Below are positions 8,141 through 17,636 of a DNA stretch of 48,645 nucleotides, piece by piece. The stretch's first letter is position 1. Each line of letters opens with the position of its first letter. The stretch comes from JBDTVS01 sp040007095 (GTDB lineage: Bacteria > Acidobacteriota > Vicinamibacteria > Vicinamibacterales > CAVVIG01), in NCBI GenBank assembly GCA_040007095.1, contig JBDTVS010000060.1, forward strand, positions 1-48,645, written 5' to 3'. Both the position numbers and the translations under genes were made by a program. The notes under the pieces are model-generated. The model saw nothing but the letters and a program-made list of their open reading frames with translations, had not been told where the DNA came from and did no database searches.

Positions 8141-9850
8141 TCATTCAAAGCGTTCCATGAACGAAAAATGCGGATCGACGTCCACCGGCACATCGGTGGC
8201 CAACGCCAGCGCCCGGCTGAGCGCCGCGGGCATGGTGTCGTACTTGCCGAGCCACGCCTCGGCGCGCGCCCGATCGCCCGATGCTTCCTGCTCGAGCAAC
8301 TCTTTCGCGAGACGCTCAATCGCCCCCGGCATCCTGGCGTAATCGACGCGGTAGCGTCCTGCCGATTGCACGATCGCCCCCTGCTCGGACAGATAGTTGA
8401 ACTCCATCATCTCGGCGCGGCCGTGGGCTTCGCCCGTGCCGAAACGGACGGTCCGGAAAATGCCGGCCACATACGACGCGTAGTACTCTTCCAGCCGGTC
8501 CTTCGACAAGACGTCGCGATCGATCAGCCACTTCAAGGCGAACATGCCGACCACGTCGGCCTTGGCTTCCTCCAGACCGGAATACGACTTGCCAATCGCT
8601 TCGCGGACGTCGACTTGCTTGCCGTCGCGACGGGCGAACGCCGGGCCGAGCCCGTGACAGATTTCGTGCATCACGGTCGATGCCAGATAGCCTTCCGCCG
8701 ACGCGCGACGGGCCTGTGCCGGATCCATCAGGCGCGCGGCCAGCGGCAGGATGATTTCCTTGACCCGCGCGTCCATGAAGTTCTTGAAGAGGATCTTCTT
8801 GGTCCCCTTCTCCAAATGGATGCGGGGATCATTCGGCAGATTGTCCGCGACCGCCTGGTAGCCGTGCCGCAAGTCGCCGGCCCTGAACGGAGCGTCCATC
8901 ACTTCCATCGGGGTCACATGCCCGCGGACCGACGGCCGGTCGGCGGGTGGCAGCGGCAGCGCATCCTGGATGTCTGGCACCCACTGCTGATACTTCGCGA
9001 GGTTGCGGCTCTCGGCTTCATTCCGGATCAGAATCGCCGCGCCGTAAGACGTTTTCACACCCAGCAGGTCGTCCAGATAGGTCTCGTAGGGCGCAAAGAT
9101 CACATCGATTTTGGGGTTCTGCAACTCGACCCAGGCGACGTCGCTCGCGTAGTAGTCGTCGGTCGACAGCGCGTCGGCACGCATCCGCAGAAACCTGGCG
9201 AACGCGGGATCCGGCGAGAGCGCCGCGGCGCGTCGCAATGCCGTCGCGGCACCTCCCACGAATTGCGCGAACTCGTCGTGATACGGCCGGCCCACCAGTT
9301 CCTGACCCTGTCGGCGTACGAGGGTGTACGGGTTGTAGATCTCGTCTTTCTTGCCGGGACGGCTGGCCAGGTAGCTGTCGATCTGCGCGCGCGTCAGATC
9401 GGCGGCGTACAACGCGTGGCCGGGCGGCATGGGCGTCGCGCCGACGAACGGACGATTCTCATTCACCAGATCCCATCGGCTGCCGTTGATGGTCAGGTAG
9501 CGGCGCACCCGCTGCGCTACCGGAGATGAGTCGCTGGCGAGCGATTGATAGAGCGCAAGACCGTCGGGATCGCTTTGCCGCCAGTACATGCTCTCGAGAT
9601 ATCGCGACGCGATGACCAGCTGATCGATCATCTGCCGCTCCGGCGGCGTCAGTCCGGCCGGATTGAACGGCATCTCGACGACCTTGAAGCGCGCCAGGCG
9701 CGTGTCGAGGTCGGGCACCACCGTGTTCAGGATCGCGGCCGCGCCGACCGCACCGCGGCTGCCGCCAGGGGAGACGCGGCGCTGCGCCGCGGTGCCGACC
9801 GTCGCGATGGCGGCCGCGGCGACCGCAACGGCCACAAGTGCACGTTTCAT
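8141..9850 (-). CDS. Secreted M49-like (dipeptidyl peptidase III-type) zinc metallopeptidase
   Basis: The 569-residue product begins with a signal peptide (MKRALVAVAVAAAAIATVGTAAQ). It carries HEICHGLG at residues 395-402 and EEAKAD at 427-432. These match the zinc ligands and catalytic glutamate of peptidase family M49. Eukaryotic DPP III uses HEXXGH, whereas this protein has the plain HEXXH spacing seen in bacterial relatives often labelled Zn-dependent hydrolase or nudix-like. It probably trims short peptides in the periplasm, and the neighbouring OPT transporter could import such peptides, though that link is inference. I chose ATG 9850 because it begins the signal peptide; the longer frame upstream lacks one. 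The 262-base gap to the plus-strand lipoprotein genes should hold divergent promoters. Confidence 0.8.
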   Translation of the reverse strand: MKRALVAVAVAAAAIATVGTAAQRRVSPGGSRGAVGAAAILNTVVPDLDTRLARFKVVEMPFNPAGLTPPERQMIDQLVIASRYLESMYWRQSDPDGLALYQSLASDSSPVAQRVRRYLTINGSRWDLVNENRPFVGATPMPPGHALYAADLTRAQIDSYLASRPGKKDEIYNPYTLVRRQGQELVGRPYHDEFAQFVGGAATALRRAAALSPDPAFARFLRMRADALSTDDYYASDVAWVELQNPKIDVIFAPYETYLDDLLGVKTSYGAAILIRNEAESRNLAKYQQWVPDIQDALPLPPADRPSVRGHVTPMEVMDAPFRAGDLRHGYQAVADNLPNDPRIHLEKGTKKILFKNFMDARVKEIILPLAARLMDPAQARRASAEGYLASTVMHEICHGLGPAFARRDGKQVDVREAIGKSYSGLEEAKADVVGMFALKWLIDRDVLSKDRLEEYYASYVAGIFRTVRFGTGEAHGRAEMMEFNYLSEQGAIVQSAGRYRVDYARMPGAIERLAKELLEQEASGDRARAEAWLGKYDTMPAALSRALALATDVPVDVDPHFSFMERFE

Positions 9851-10112
9851 ACGCTCGAATTCTGACACGGTTGCGAGCGCTCGCAAGACGGCCGCTCGAG
9901 AATAAGGCGACACATCGTCGAGCTTGTGGCGACGGCTGGTCATGCAGCCGTCTCGAAGCAGATTCGGGACAAACCTGCTTCCTTTCGATGACGAATCAGG
10001 CGCCGTCCGGCCGCGTCGGCCTCGCCGGCGTCAAAAGATCGCGTTCACCTCCAGCCAGTTACGGTCACAGTCGCCTCGTGGTATCGTACTTGCTGGTTTC
10101 GGGGCATTCTGC

Positions 10113-10529
10113 ATGATGGTGCGACTCAGTCTAAGCATTCTCTGTCTTTTTCTTGCGGCTGCGTGCTCGCGACAAGAGGGCACGACGGCGCTCCCTCTTC
10201 CCGAAGTCCCGCCCGCGAAGCTGGTTTCGTTCAACGGCACGTTGCAACCGCAGGCCACTGACACGTATAGCTTTACGGTTTCCCAGAGCGGCTACGTCCA
10301 AGCCACGCTCGTCGGTCTTGGCGCGCCGCCTTCGACCGCAGTCGCGCTGGCCATCGGCACGGCGAGCACGACAGGGGTCTGCGAGGCGAGCTATTCTGTA
10401 ACTACGACGGCCGGGCCGTCAGCCCAGATCATCGGTACCGGGTTGGCCGGCAATTTGTGCATCACGATACACGACGTGGGCAACCTCACGGCTCCCGCCC
10501 TGTACACCATCACGGTGGCGAGCTCGTGA
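10113..10529 (+). CDS. Small lipoprotein, beta-rich (copy A)
   Basis: A 138-residue lipoprotein. The signal peptide MMVRLSLSILCLFLAAAC ends in a lipobox with Cys19. The mature part (FNGTLQPQATDTYSFTV, then LCITIHDVGN and a final YTITVASS) looks like a single beta-sandwich resembling bacterial pre-peptidase C-terminal (PPC) domains, but I cannot assign the family firmly. I chose the ATG at 10113 because it begins the signal peptide. It is related to the lipoprotein at 11319: both end in CxxxxxDVG followed by YTITVAxS. It is the first of three closely spaced lipoprotein genes. Confidence 0.72.
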   Translation: MMVRLSLSILCLFLAAACSRQEGTTALPLPEVPPAKLVSFNGTLQPQATDTYSFTVSQSGYVQATLVGLGAPPSTAVALAIGTASTTGVCEASYSVTTTAGPSAQIIGTGLAGNLCITIHDVGNLTAPALYTITVASS

Positions 10530-10557
10530 GCCACCCGCGGATTTCCTTACAGATTTC

Positions 10558-11289
10558 ATGAGCCGATTTTTCGCTTCCATCATGCTCGTCGCGGCGTTGG
10601 CCGTGACCGCCTGCGGCAACGACAGCGCGTCGTCGGCGACCACCCCAACGTCGACCTCCGCGATTACCCCGGCAACGACAGCGCTGGCCGTCACCCAGAC
10701 ACAGACCTACACTCTGTCAGCGACGCCGACACCGACGACCACGACCTGGGTGTCGAGTAACACCAACGCGTTGACCATCGACAGCGGCGGGAACGCGGTC
10801 GCCGTCGGCGTCGGCGCTGCGACGATCACGGCGACCGGCGACGCCGGCCAGAGCGCGACGCTGACTGTGCAGACGGTGCCGCTCTATCAGGGCAACTGGG
10901 TCGGAACGGCGACGGTGCTCGCGTGCACCGACCTCGCCGGCTTTACGTCCTCGGGATACTGCGCCAGGAATCTGGGCACCACGCAGCAGGTGACGCTCAG
11001 CCTGACGCAGTCCGGCTTGACGCTCAGCGGCACGATGACCAAGACGGAAGGCGCCAGTCTCATCAGCGGGGGGATCTCCGGCACCACTGGGATCAACGGA
11101 GACATCACGGTGACCGGAACGCTGGCTGGACTTGCCAACGGCTCCAACCTTGCGCTCGCCCTGATTTCATGGAATTCGATATCTGACGGCACGAGTATGA
11201 CCGGCACGTGGTCAGGAACCCTTACCTCGCCCCAAATCCTCGGCCTTGCGACGCTGCAATGGTCGTTGCGGATGACGAAGGCGCCCTGA
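10558..11289 (+). CDS. Lipoprotein with Ig-like (Big2-type) domain
   Basis: A 243-residue lipoprotein with signal MSRFFASIMLVAALAVTAC, lipid cysteine at residue 19, then a Thr/Ser-rich linker. Residues about 40-105 look like a bacterial Ig-like Big2 domain (TTWVSSNTNALTIDSGGNAVAVGVGAATITATG). The C-terminal 130 residues form a beta-rich region with repeated SGTM/TGTW turns (LTLSGTMTK, MTGTWSGTL), as in small beta-barrel lipoproteins. It lies 28 bases after the first lipoprotein and 29 before the third, so the three probably form one operon. The function is unknown; surface or periplasmic adhesion is one possibility. Confidence 0.72.
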   Translation: MSRFFASIMLVAALAVTACGNDSASSATTPTSTSAITPATTALAVTQTQTYTLSATPTPTTTTWVSSNTNALTIDSGGNAVAVGVGAATITATGDAGQSATLTVQTVPLYQGNWVGTATVLACTDLAGFTSSGYCARNLGTTQQVTLSLTQSGLTLSGTMTKTEGASLISGGISGTTGINGDITVTGTLAGLANGSNLALALISWNSISDGTSMTGTWSGTLTSPQILGLATLQWSLRMTKAP

Positions 11290-11318
11290 GCTGAGGCCGG
11301 CGTTTAGGAGATCCCGCC

Positions 11319-11750
11319 ATGCGACGATCGATTGTTGTATTTCTCTCCGTGCTCGGGCTCGCATCGTCGCTTGCCTGCGACAACAGCGGCACGTCATCGA
11401 GCGCCGTCACGACACCCACGACGCCGCTGACCAGTCAGACGTTCACCGGGACGGTGGATGTGAATGGCAGTTCGTCGAACACCACGTTTGTGGTCGCGGT
11501 GAGCGGCGAGGTCGATATCACCATCTCGGCGCTTGGACCACCCGCGAACATCATCATGGGACTTGCGGTAGGTATTCCGAGCACAACCGATGGATCGTGC
11601 GCTGCCCCGCTCAGTGCCGGCCAGAACGTTCAGGCCTCGACGTCGCCGCTCGTGGGGACGTTGCAGGCGGGCACCTACTGCGTAAAACTCTACGACGTCG
11701 GCTATCAGACCGCACAGATCAACTACACCATTACCGTGGCGCACTCGTAG
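11319..11750 (+). CDS. Small lipoprotein, beta-rich (copy C)
   Basis: A 143-residue lipoprotein with signal MRRSIVVFLSVLGLASSLAC and lipid cysteine at residue 20. AGGAG eight bases upstream of the ATG supports the start. The mature part (FTGTVDVNGSSSNTTFVVAV, later YCVKLYDVGYQ and a final YTITVAHS) parallels the first lipoprotein of the set, so the two are probably ancient duplicates flanking the Ig-like lipoprotein. Its last 20 bases overlap tail-to-tail with the convergent AttH-like gene. The function is unknown. Confidence 0.7.
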   Translation: MRRSIVVFLSVLGLASSLACDNSGTSSSAVTTPTTPLTSQTFTGTVDVNGSSSNTTFVVAVSGEVDITISALGPPANIIMGLAVGIPSTTDGSCAAPLSAGQNVQASTSPLVGTLQAGTYCVKLYDVGYQTAQINYTITVAHS

Positions 11751-13116
11751 GCGGCCGGAACGTCTCGGCCGAGCCACGGGCCGCGAACTCGATGTCACGG
11801 CCGGCGACCGTGCCTTTCACCTGAAAAACGCCGCTCAGCTGTAAAAAATTGAGCGGCGCGGCGCCAGCCACACGCGTCAGCGTCATTGCGTTCCGCACGG
11901 TTTCGTCACTCGACAGCGTCAGACGCAGATCGAGGCCTCGCGTGGCGTGCACGTCGACGCGGCCTTCCGTGGTGTCGTCGATGGCGACATTGGTGGAGAA
12001 GCCGAGCAGGCCATCCGCTCCGAGAACGGCGAGAAATCCAGGAATCCGCGACTGGTCAGCCACTTCGGCCGGCGGAAACACACGACCGTAGACGATCGAC
12101 AGATCGTCGTGCGCCACCTGACCCCACTGCCAGCGGACGCCTTCCCAGAAGCCCCAGTTATGATCGTGATAGCCGGCGGCATCGTCGAATGCGAGTCGAT
12201 CGCCGCCGACGCGCAGATCGCCGCGCATCGTGCCCGAGAGCACCGGGACGACGTAGCCGGACACCCACCCACCCGCGCCGCGGATGGTGGCGGGCGGCAT
12301 CGAGCGGTGTGCCGCAGCGTCCAGCGTAATCGCGCCTTCCAGTCCCGGCAGCGCGAGCCCAATCCGATAGGTCGAGCCTTCGAGACGAACGCGACTGCCG
12401 CCAATCTCCAGGTCCGGCGCGTGGGCGAGCATCGACGCCTCATCCACCAGACCGCCGGAGGAATAGCTGGTGGAGCGCCCATCGCGGTCGAGTTGCAATC
12501 GCACACCTGCCTGGCGCATTCCCGGAGCATCTGCCGGTGGGCCGACAAAGAAGGTCAGATAGAGCCGAACTCGCCCATCACGCGTGCGGCCGTTGAAATA
12601 CAGCCACTCCGCCCACGAAGATGATGACGTGTGCGACTCGGGAATCGGGTGAAAGCGGTCCATCGCCCGCAATACGTCACCGGTTTCCGGGCGCACCCAT
12701 CGTTGATCTCCGGGCGCGTCGGTCCATGCACCGACGGTGGAGACTTCGCGATCGCCGATCGATTTTTCAAGGCTCGGCACGCCGCCGGTCGCCGTGATCT
12801 GGATCGTCTTCTTGGGCGTGATGAGGTAGAGACGCGCACGGCGGGTGACGGAGATGGCCGAGATTCGGTCCGCGATCTCCGGCGTGCGCTGCACCGTCGA
12901 CAGGACGAACCGCGCGTTTGGCACCTGTCCGAATGGACCGGAGACGACCAGGTCGCCACCGCCCTGCAGGGCGGGCGCGTGCGCCTGCTCGAGGATGACC
13001 TGACCCACGCCCAGCAACGCCACCATCACCGCGATGCCGAATCCGAACCCCGCCGCGAGCACGGCCGCGCGGATCGGACGGGTCATCAACGAGCGCCAGG
13101 CGACCCTCAACATCAT
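11731..13116 (-). CDS. Membrane-anchored AttH/CrtC-like lipocalin protein of an ABC cassette
   Basis: A 461-residue protein. Residues 1-45 (VAWRSLMTRPIRAAVLAAGFGFGIAV) look like the first helix of an FtsX/MacB-type permease. The rest is a secreted domain resembling AttH/CrtC hydrolases (lipocalin-like pair), with LYLTFFVG, YHDHNWGFWEGVRWQWGQ and RIPGFLAVL. YxDHNWG is the conserved core motif of that family. It overlaps the ATPase gene by four bases and ends a four-gene ABC operon. AttEFGH-type systems pair such a protein with a MacB-like exporter; its role may be to bind or modify a lipophilic substrate after export. The substrate is unknown. Confidence 0.75.
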   Translation of the reverse strand: MMLRVAWRSLMTRPIRAAVLAAGFGFGIAVMVALLGVGQVILEQAHAPALQGGGDLVVSGPFGQVPNARFVLSTVQRTPEIADRISAISVTRRARLYLITPKKTIQITATGGVPSLEKSIGDREVSTVGAWTDAPGDQRWVRPETGDVLRAMDRFHPIPESHTSSSSWAEWLYFNGRTRDGRVRLYLTFFVGPPADAPGMRQAGVRLQLDRDGRSTSYSSGGLVDEASMLAHAPDLEIGGSRVRLEGSTYRIGLALPGLEGAITLDAAAHRSMPPATIRGAGGWVSGYVVPVLSGTMRGDLRVGGDRLAFDDAAGYHDHNWGFWEGVRWQWGQVAHDDLSIVYGRVFPPAEVADQSRIPGFLAVLGADGLLGFSTNVAIDDTTEGRVDVHATRGLDLRLTLSSDETVRNAMTLTRVAGAAPLNFLQLSGVFQVKGTVAGRDIEFAARGSAETFRPPTSAPR

Positions 13117-13790
13117 CGATCGGCACCCAGGGCGCCGCGCTTCATCACGAGATGCCGCTTCGCACGGCGTGCGAGCACGGGATTGTGGGTCACCACCACA
13201 ATCGCGGTGCCGTCCGCGTGAACCCGGTCGAAGAGGTCGGCGATCTGCTCGCCGGTGTCCTCGTCGAGCTCTCCCGTCGGCTCATCGGCCAGCAGCAGCG
13301 CCGGTCGGTTGGCGAGCGCGCGCGCAATCGCGACGCGCTGCATCTCGCCGCCCGATAGCTGCGACGGCCGGTGCCTGGCGCGATCGGCAAGCCCGACGTA
13401 GTCGAGCAGTTCGCGCGTGCGGGCTCGGCGGGCCGCGAGCCCCGCGCCCATCTCCGCCTGCGGCAATTCCACGTTCTCCCAGGCGTCGAGCATCGGCAGC
13501 AGGAAGAAGCGCTGGAACACGAAACCAACGCGCGTCAAGCGAATGCGGCTGCGATCCGATTCGCTGAGCCGCGCCACGTCGCGGCCTTCGAACAGCAGCG
13601 ACCCGCTGGTGGGCGCGTCGACGCAACCGAGCAGGTGCAGCAGCGTCGACTTGCCGCATCCCGACGGTCCGGTAATCGCGATGTACTCAGCCGGAGCCAT
13701 CTGGAACGACACATCACGCAGCGCCGTCACCGCGCCCGAGGGCATGGGAAACGTGCGGGTCAGGCCGCGGCCCTCGACGATGGGCGTCAC
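13113..13790 (-). CDS. ABC transporter ATP-binding protein (MacB/LolD/AttE type)
   Basis: A 225-residue ATPase with Walker A GPSGCGKST at residues 41-49, a Q-loop in GFVFQRFFLLP, signature LSGGEMQRVAIARAL and Walker B LLLADEPTGELD with the following His-containing switch VVVTHNP. This pattern is typical of the MacB/LolD group that drives FtsX-type permeases. The likely start is GTG at 13790, which overlaps the stop of the upstream permease (GTGA); the longer open frame would begin inside that permease. It powers the two permeases encoded immediately upstream. Confidence 0.9.
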   Translation of the reverse strand: MTPIVEGRGLTRTFPMPSGAVTALRDVSFQMAPAEYIAITGPSGCGKSTLLHLLGCVDAPTSGSLLFEGRDVARLSESDRSRIRLTRVGFVFQRFFLLPMLDAWENVELPQAEMGAGLAARRARTRELLDYVGLADRARHRPSQLSGGEMQRVAIARALANRPALLLADEPTGELDEDTGEQIADLFDRVHADGTAIVVVTHNPVLARRAKRHLVMKRGALGADR

Positions 13791-14995
13791 GAGACGGTCT
13801 CGAAGCGAAGCGTCGCTGCAATCGGCAAGCGTGTCGCCACCCACACCGGATACACCGCCGCCGCGAGGCCCGTCGCGGCGAGCAGAGCCAGGTGCCACAA
13901 CGCAAGCCTCGGCTCGAAGACAAAAAAATGGAGAGCGTCGGGAATATTCGGCATGTCCCGAAGAATTCGGTCGAGCCCGAGCGCCAGGATCCAGCCGAGC
14001 GGCAGCGACAACAGTCCCCCCGTCCCCACCAGCAGCGCCGATTCCCAGACGAGGGTCGAGGCGATGCGGCGCCGCGATACACCGAGAGCGCGAAGCGCCG
14101 CGACCTGGCCGAGACGCTGGTTCACAGCGACGGTGAGCAGAGTCGCCACCAGCAAGAACGCGAACCCGAGGGTAATCGTCGACAGCACGAACGAGATCTG
14201 ACGGAAGTACGCAAACCCGTTCTCGTTGAACCGCTCGACGATTTGCTCATTCGAGAACGCGTGCACATCCCTGCGGCGGCCCGCGATCGCAGCCACGGTC
14301 GCCGAGGCATCGATCGACGGTCGGGACGCGACCAGGATGACGTCGGCGGTGTCGGACGACACCGACGCGCGCGCGCGCTGAAATGCCTCGAACGTCGTCG
14401 CCAGCACGTACGGGCCGTCATTCTCGAACTGAAAATCGGCAATGCCGACCACCGTAAACCCCACAATCGGCAGCGCGGACGCTGCGCCCGAGGCCAACGC
14501 CCGGAGCGGCAGGGGCGACCCGGGCGAGAGACCGAGTGCCCGACTGAGCTGACGGCTGATGACCGCCGGAGCCGCGGATTCCTGGGGGCCGAGCGCGCCC
14601 AGGTCGGCCCCGTCGACGATCCGCCACCCTTGCCGCTCGGCGCCCGGCGACAAATTGAGCAGCGCGACGTCAGTCGGCGCACGGCCAGGCACCAGGACGA
14701 CGGCGCGATCGGTTCTGACGATGGTCACCTGCCGGACTTCCGGCAACCGGGCGATGTCAGCGGCGACCTCGGACGCGTTCGTCAGGTCGACCCTCGCGGG
14801 AAACACGTCGCTCGCCACCACGCGGACGTCGTAGCCGGAGGTATCGAGCATCTCCCGGAAGGACACCAGCAGTCCTTGGGACAACATGAGCATGTCGAAC
14901 AGCAACGCCCCGATGACCGCGACGCCGGCGATCGCGAGCGCCGCTCGGGCCGGTTCCGCCGCCGCGGTGCGCCACGCCAATGCCCGCGACGTCAT
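13787..14995 (-). CDS. FtsX-type ABC transporter permease
   Basis: A 402-residue permease with one N-terminal helix (residues about 17-40), a periplasmic MacB-PCD-like domain to about residue 260, and three C-terminal helices. The conserved FtsX core is visible in NQRLGQVAALRALGVSRRRIASTLVWESALL. The ATG at 14995 overlaps the stop of the previous permease by four bases (ATGA). Together with the smaller permease upstream it should form the membrane part of the exporter or lipid-extraction machine driven by the adjacent ATPase. Confidence 0.85.
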   Translation of the reverse strand: MTSRALAWRTAAAEPARAALAIAGVAVIGALLFDMLMLSQGLLVSFREMLDTSGYDVRVVASDVFPARVDLTNASEVAADIARLPEVRQVTIVRTDRAVVLVPGRAPTDVALLNLSPGAERQGWRIVDGADLGALGPQESAAPAVISRQLSRALGLSPGSPLPLRALASGAASALPIVGFTVVGIADFQFENDGPYVLATTFEAFQRARASVSSDTADVILVASRPSIDASATVAAIAGRRRDVHAFSNEQIVERFNENGFAYFRQISFVLSTITLGFAFLLVATLLTVAVNQRLGQVAALRALGVSRRRIASTLVWESALLVGTGGLLSLPLGWILALGLDRILRDMPNIPDALHFFVFEPRLALWHLALLAATGLAAAVYPVWVATRLPIAATLRFETVS

Positions 14996-15903
14996 CGGCC
15001 CACCAACGACACGACGCTGCGGCGCAGTAACGTCCAGGACGCGGCCAGCCCCGCGGCGACGCCCAGCGGAACGGCGAACGCGACGGCTTTCCAGGCGATC
15101 GCGGCCGTCACTCGCACGAACACGAGCGTCGTATCGAAGCGCCACTGGAAGAACCGGTTGATCGCGCCCTGCGACGCCACGGCCAGCAACACTCCGAAGA
15201 GGGCCCCCGCGACCGCAATCAGCAGCCCCTCGAGGAGCACTTCGAACAGAATCGAGCGCGACGACACACCCATCAGCCGCAGGATGCCGATGATGTCGCG
15301 TCGTTGCTCGGCACGCATCACCATCAGCGCCAGCAGAAACGCGGTGCTGCCGGTGACGGTCACGATCGCAATCGCCCAATGAAACCGATCCAGGACGACG
15401 AAGAGATCGTTCGGATCGGCGGATGGCTCTGTGGAGGCCACTCTCGTGCCGGGCACCCGCCGCGCGATTGCGGCGCCCACGCCGTCCGCGTTCCCGCGGT
15501 CGACCAGCGCGAGATTGATCGCGCTCACCGCGTCCGCCGACGCCGGGTCGGCGGCTTCCTCGGTCAGAGCCATCAGATCGGGCAGATGAAGTCGGGCCTC
15601 GAGACGTTGGGCGGAAAACTTCCGGGGATCGGGTGTCGGCTCGTAAACGCCGACGACGCGGAAGGACACGCCGCGCGAGCCGTCAGCATCGGCCGCGACG
15701 GTGACGAGGTCGCCGACGCGCACGTCGGCTTCCCGCAGCAACTGCCGCGAGAGCAGGACCTGCGGAGCGGAGACGCCGGGCGGATTGTCTTGCGCGACGG
15801 AGGATGTCACCAGGGTCGACCCGATGATGACCGCCGTCACCAGGCCGCCGACGCCGAGGGAGATGATGGTGCGTGCGGCGGGACCCATTGAGTACTCAGC
15901 CAT
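14992..15903 (-). CDS. FtsX-type ABC transporter permease (short)
   Basis: A 303-residue permease, the first gene of the ABC cassette. It has an N-terminal helix (ARTIISLGVGGLVTAVIIGSTLV), a short periplasmic domain including RVGDLVTVAADADGSRGVSFRVVGVY, and C-terminal helices with EQRRDIIGILRLMGVSSRSILFEVLLEGLLI, the FtsX core. The periplasmic part is smaller than in its partner, so the two are not recent duplicates. The start could also be the Met at residue 6. It begins 21 bases after the citramalate synthase gene ends upstream on the map. Confidence 0.83.
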   Translation of the reverse strand: MAEYSMGPAARTIISLGVGGLVTAVIIGSTLVTSSVAQDNPPGVSAPQVLLSRQLLREADVRVGDLVTVAADADGSRGVSFRVVGVYEPTPDPRKFSAQRLEARLHLPDLMALTEEAADPASADAVSAINLALVDRGNADGVGAAIARRVPGTRVASTEPSADPNDLFVVLDRFHWAIAIVTVTGSTAFLLALMVMRAEQRRDIIGILRLMGVSSRSILFEVLLEGLLIAVAGALFGVLLAVASQGAINRFFQWRFDTTLVFVRVTAAIAWKAVAFAVPLGVAAGLAASWTLLRRSVVSLVGR

Positions 15904-15924
15904 TCACGCGATCATCCGACCCAC

Positions 15925-17508
15925 TCACACGACGTTGGCCGTGAGCTCCTTCTTCAGCAGGCCGTACTCGAGGCTGTCGACCAGTGCCTGCAGGCTGGCC
16001 TCGATGATGTTCTCGTTGACCCCGATGGTGGTCCAGGTCGACGCGCCGTCGCTCGACTCGATCAGCACCCGCGTCCGGGCCGCCGTCCCCACCGTCGAGT
16101 CGACGATGCGAACCTTGTAGTCGGTGAGGCGGACGGTCTGCAAATGCGGATAGAACCGGACGAGCGCCCCCCGGAGCGCCGCGTCGAGCGCATTCACGGG
16201 ACCCTCGCCGTCAGCGACCGTGTGCGCGTGCTCGCTGCCCACGCGCAGCTTGACCGTCGCCTCGCACACCGACGGCCGCGCGCCGTCAGAGCGCATCGAC
16301 ACGTGGTAGGCATCGACGTGAAAGGGTGTCGGCGCCTCTTTCAACGTGCGCCGGATGAGCAACGCGAGCGAGCCGTCGGCGGCCTCGAACTCGAAACCGA
16401 CGTGTTCGAGCGCCTTGACGCGCGTCAACATCTCGCTCAGTTCCGGCGTGTCCTTGGTCACGTCGAAGCCGAGCTCCTGCGCCTTCAGGATGATGTTGCT
16501 TCGGCCGGCCAGCTCGCTGATGAGCACCTGCCGGCTGTTGCCGACTCGAGCGGGGTCGATGTGCTCGTAGCTGCGCAGCAGCTTTTGCACGGCGTTCACG
16601 TGGGTGCCGCCCTTATGCGAGAACGCCGCCGAGCCAACCCAGGGCAGCCGCGGATTGGGCCGGACATTGGCGACCTCGTCGAGGAACTGCGACACTTCTT
16701 TCAGCAGCGGCAGCGACTCGGACGGCACGGACGTTTTGTGCAGCTTGAACTCGAGAGTCGGGATCAACGTGGTCAGGTTGCAGTTCCCGATGCGCTCACC
16801 ATATCCGTTGAACGTCCCCTGCACCTGGCTCGCGCCCGCCTCGATGGCGGCCAGCGCATTCGCGACGCCCAGACCGATATCGTCGTGAGTGTGGATGCCG
16901 ATGCGAACGCCGAGGTGCTCGCGAGCGGCTCTGGTGATCGCGGCGATTTCGGCCGGCACCGAGCCCCCGTTGGTATCGCACAACACGACAATGTCCGCGC
17001 CGCCCCGCTCGGCGGCCCGCCAGGTCGCCACGGCGTACGCGGGATCGTCTTTGTAGCCATCGAACGCGTGCTCCGCGTCGTAGACCACGACGCGGCCCTG
17101 CTGCACCAGGTAGTGGACGGTATCCTCGATCATCGCGAGGTTCTCTTCGGCCGTCGTCTGCAGGACTTCGCGAACGTGCAGCAGCCACGTCTTGCCGAAG
17201 ATCGTGATGACCGGCGTTTCGGCATCGACCAGCAGCCGTACCTGTTCGTCGGCGGCGGCGCGAATGTCCTTCCGCCGCGTCGAGCCGAATGCGGCGAGCT
17301 TCGCGCGGGTGAAGCGACGGCGCTTCGCCTCGAGGAAGAATTCGATGTCTTTGGGATTGGAGCCGGGCCAGCCCCCTTCGATGTAGTGCACGCCGAATGC
17401 GTCGAGGCGATCGGCGATCTTGAGCTTGTCGGCGACGGAGAAAGACACGCCCTGTCCCTGGCTGCCGTCTCGAAGAGTGGTGTCGTAGATGTCGATATCT
17501 GGGGCCAC
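15925..17508 (-). CDS. cimA: Citramalate synthase
   Basis: A 527-residue enzyme of the DRE-TIM metallolyase family expected to condense pyruvate and acetyl-CoA to (R)-citramalate, the first step of threonine-independent isoleucine synthesis. DTTLRDGSQGQG lies at residues 9-20 and HTHDDIGLGVANALAAIEAGA near the middle, with GTFNGYGERIGNCNL after it. The C-terminal LeuA-type allosteric domain (from about residue 390, VSMRSDGARPSVCEATVKL) is present. The length and YIEGGWPGSNPKD segment match the long CimA group rather than 2-isopropylmalate synthase. No other branched-chain synthesis genes are adjacent, although the acetolactate-synthase-like gene at 24 kb is nearby. Confidence 0.9.
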   Translation of the reverse strand: MAPDIDIYDTTLRDGSQGQGVSFSVADKLKIADRLDAFGVHYIEGGWPGSNPKDIEFFLEAKRRRFTRAKLAAFGSTRRKDIRAAADEQVRLLVDAETPVITIFGKTWLLHVREVLQTTAEENLAMIEDTVHYLVQQGRVVVYDAEHAFDGYKDDPAYAVATWRAAERGGADIVVLCDTNGGSVPAEIAAITRAAREHLGVRIGIHTHDDIGLGVANALAAIEAGASQVQGTFNGYGERIGNCNLTTLIPTLEFKLHKTSVPSESLPLLKEVSQFLDEVANVRPNPRLPWVGSAAFSHKGGTHVNAVQKLLRSYEHIDPARVGNSRQVLISELAGRSNIILKAQELGFDVTKDTPELSEMLTRVKALEHVGFEFEAADGSLALLIRRTLKEAPTPFHVDAYHVSMRSDGARPSVCEATVKLRVGSEHAHTVADGEGPVNALDAALRGALVRFYPHLQTVRLTDYKVRIVDSTVGTAARTRVLIESSDGASTWTTIGVNENIIEASLQALVDSLEYGLLKKELTANVV

Positions 17509-17636
17509 GGCCCGATGATATCAGGGTACCCGGCCTGACTCCCTTCCCAGCGCCGGGTCGTAGACGCTAAGAACCCGTCACGGTCCCAACCGACAACGCG
17601 TCCCCCGGCGCGACGGTCAAACGCACAGGAGAAGAC

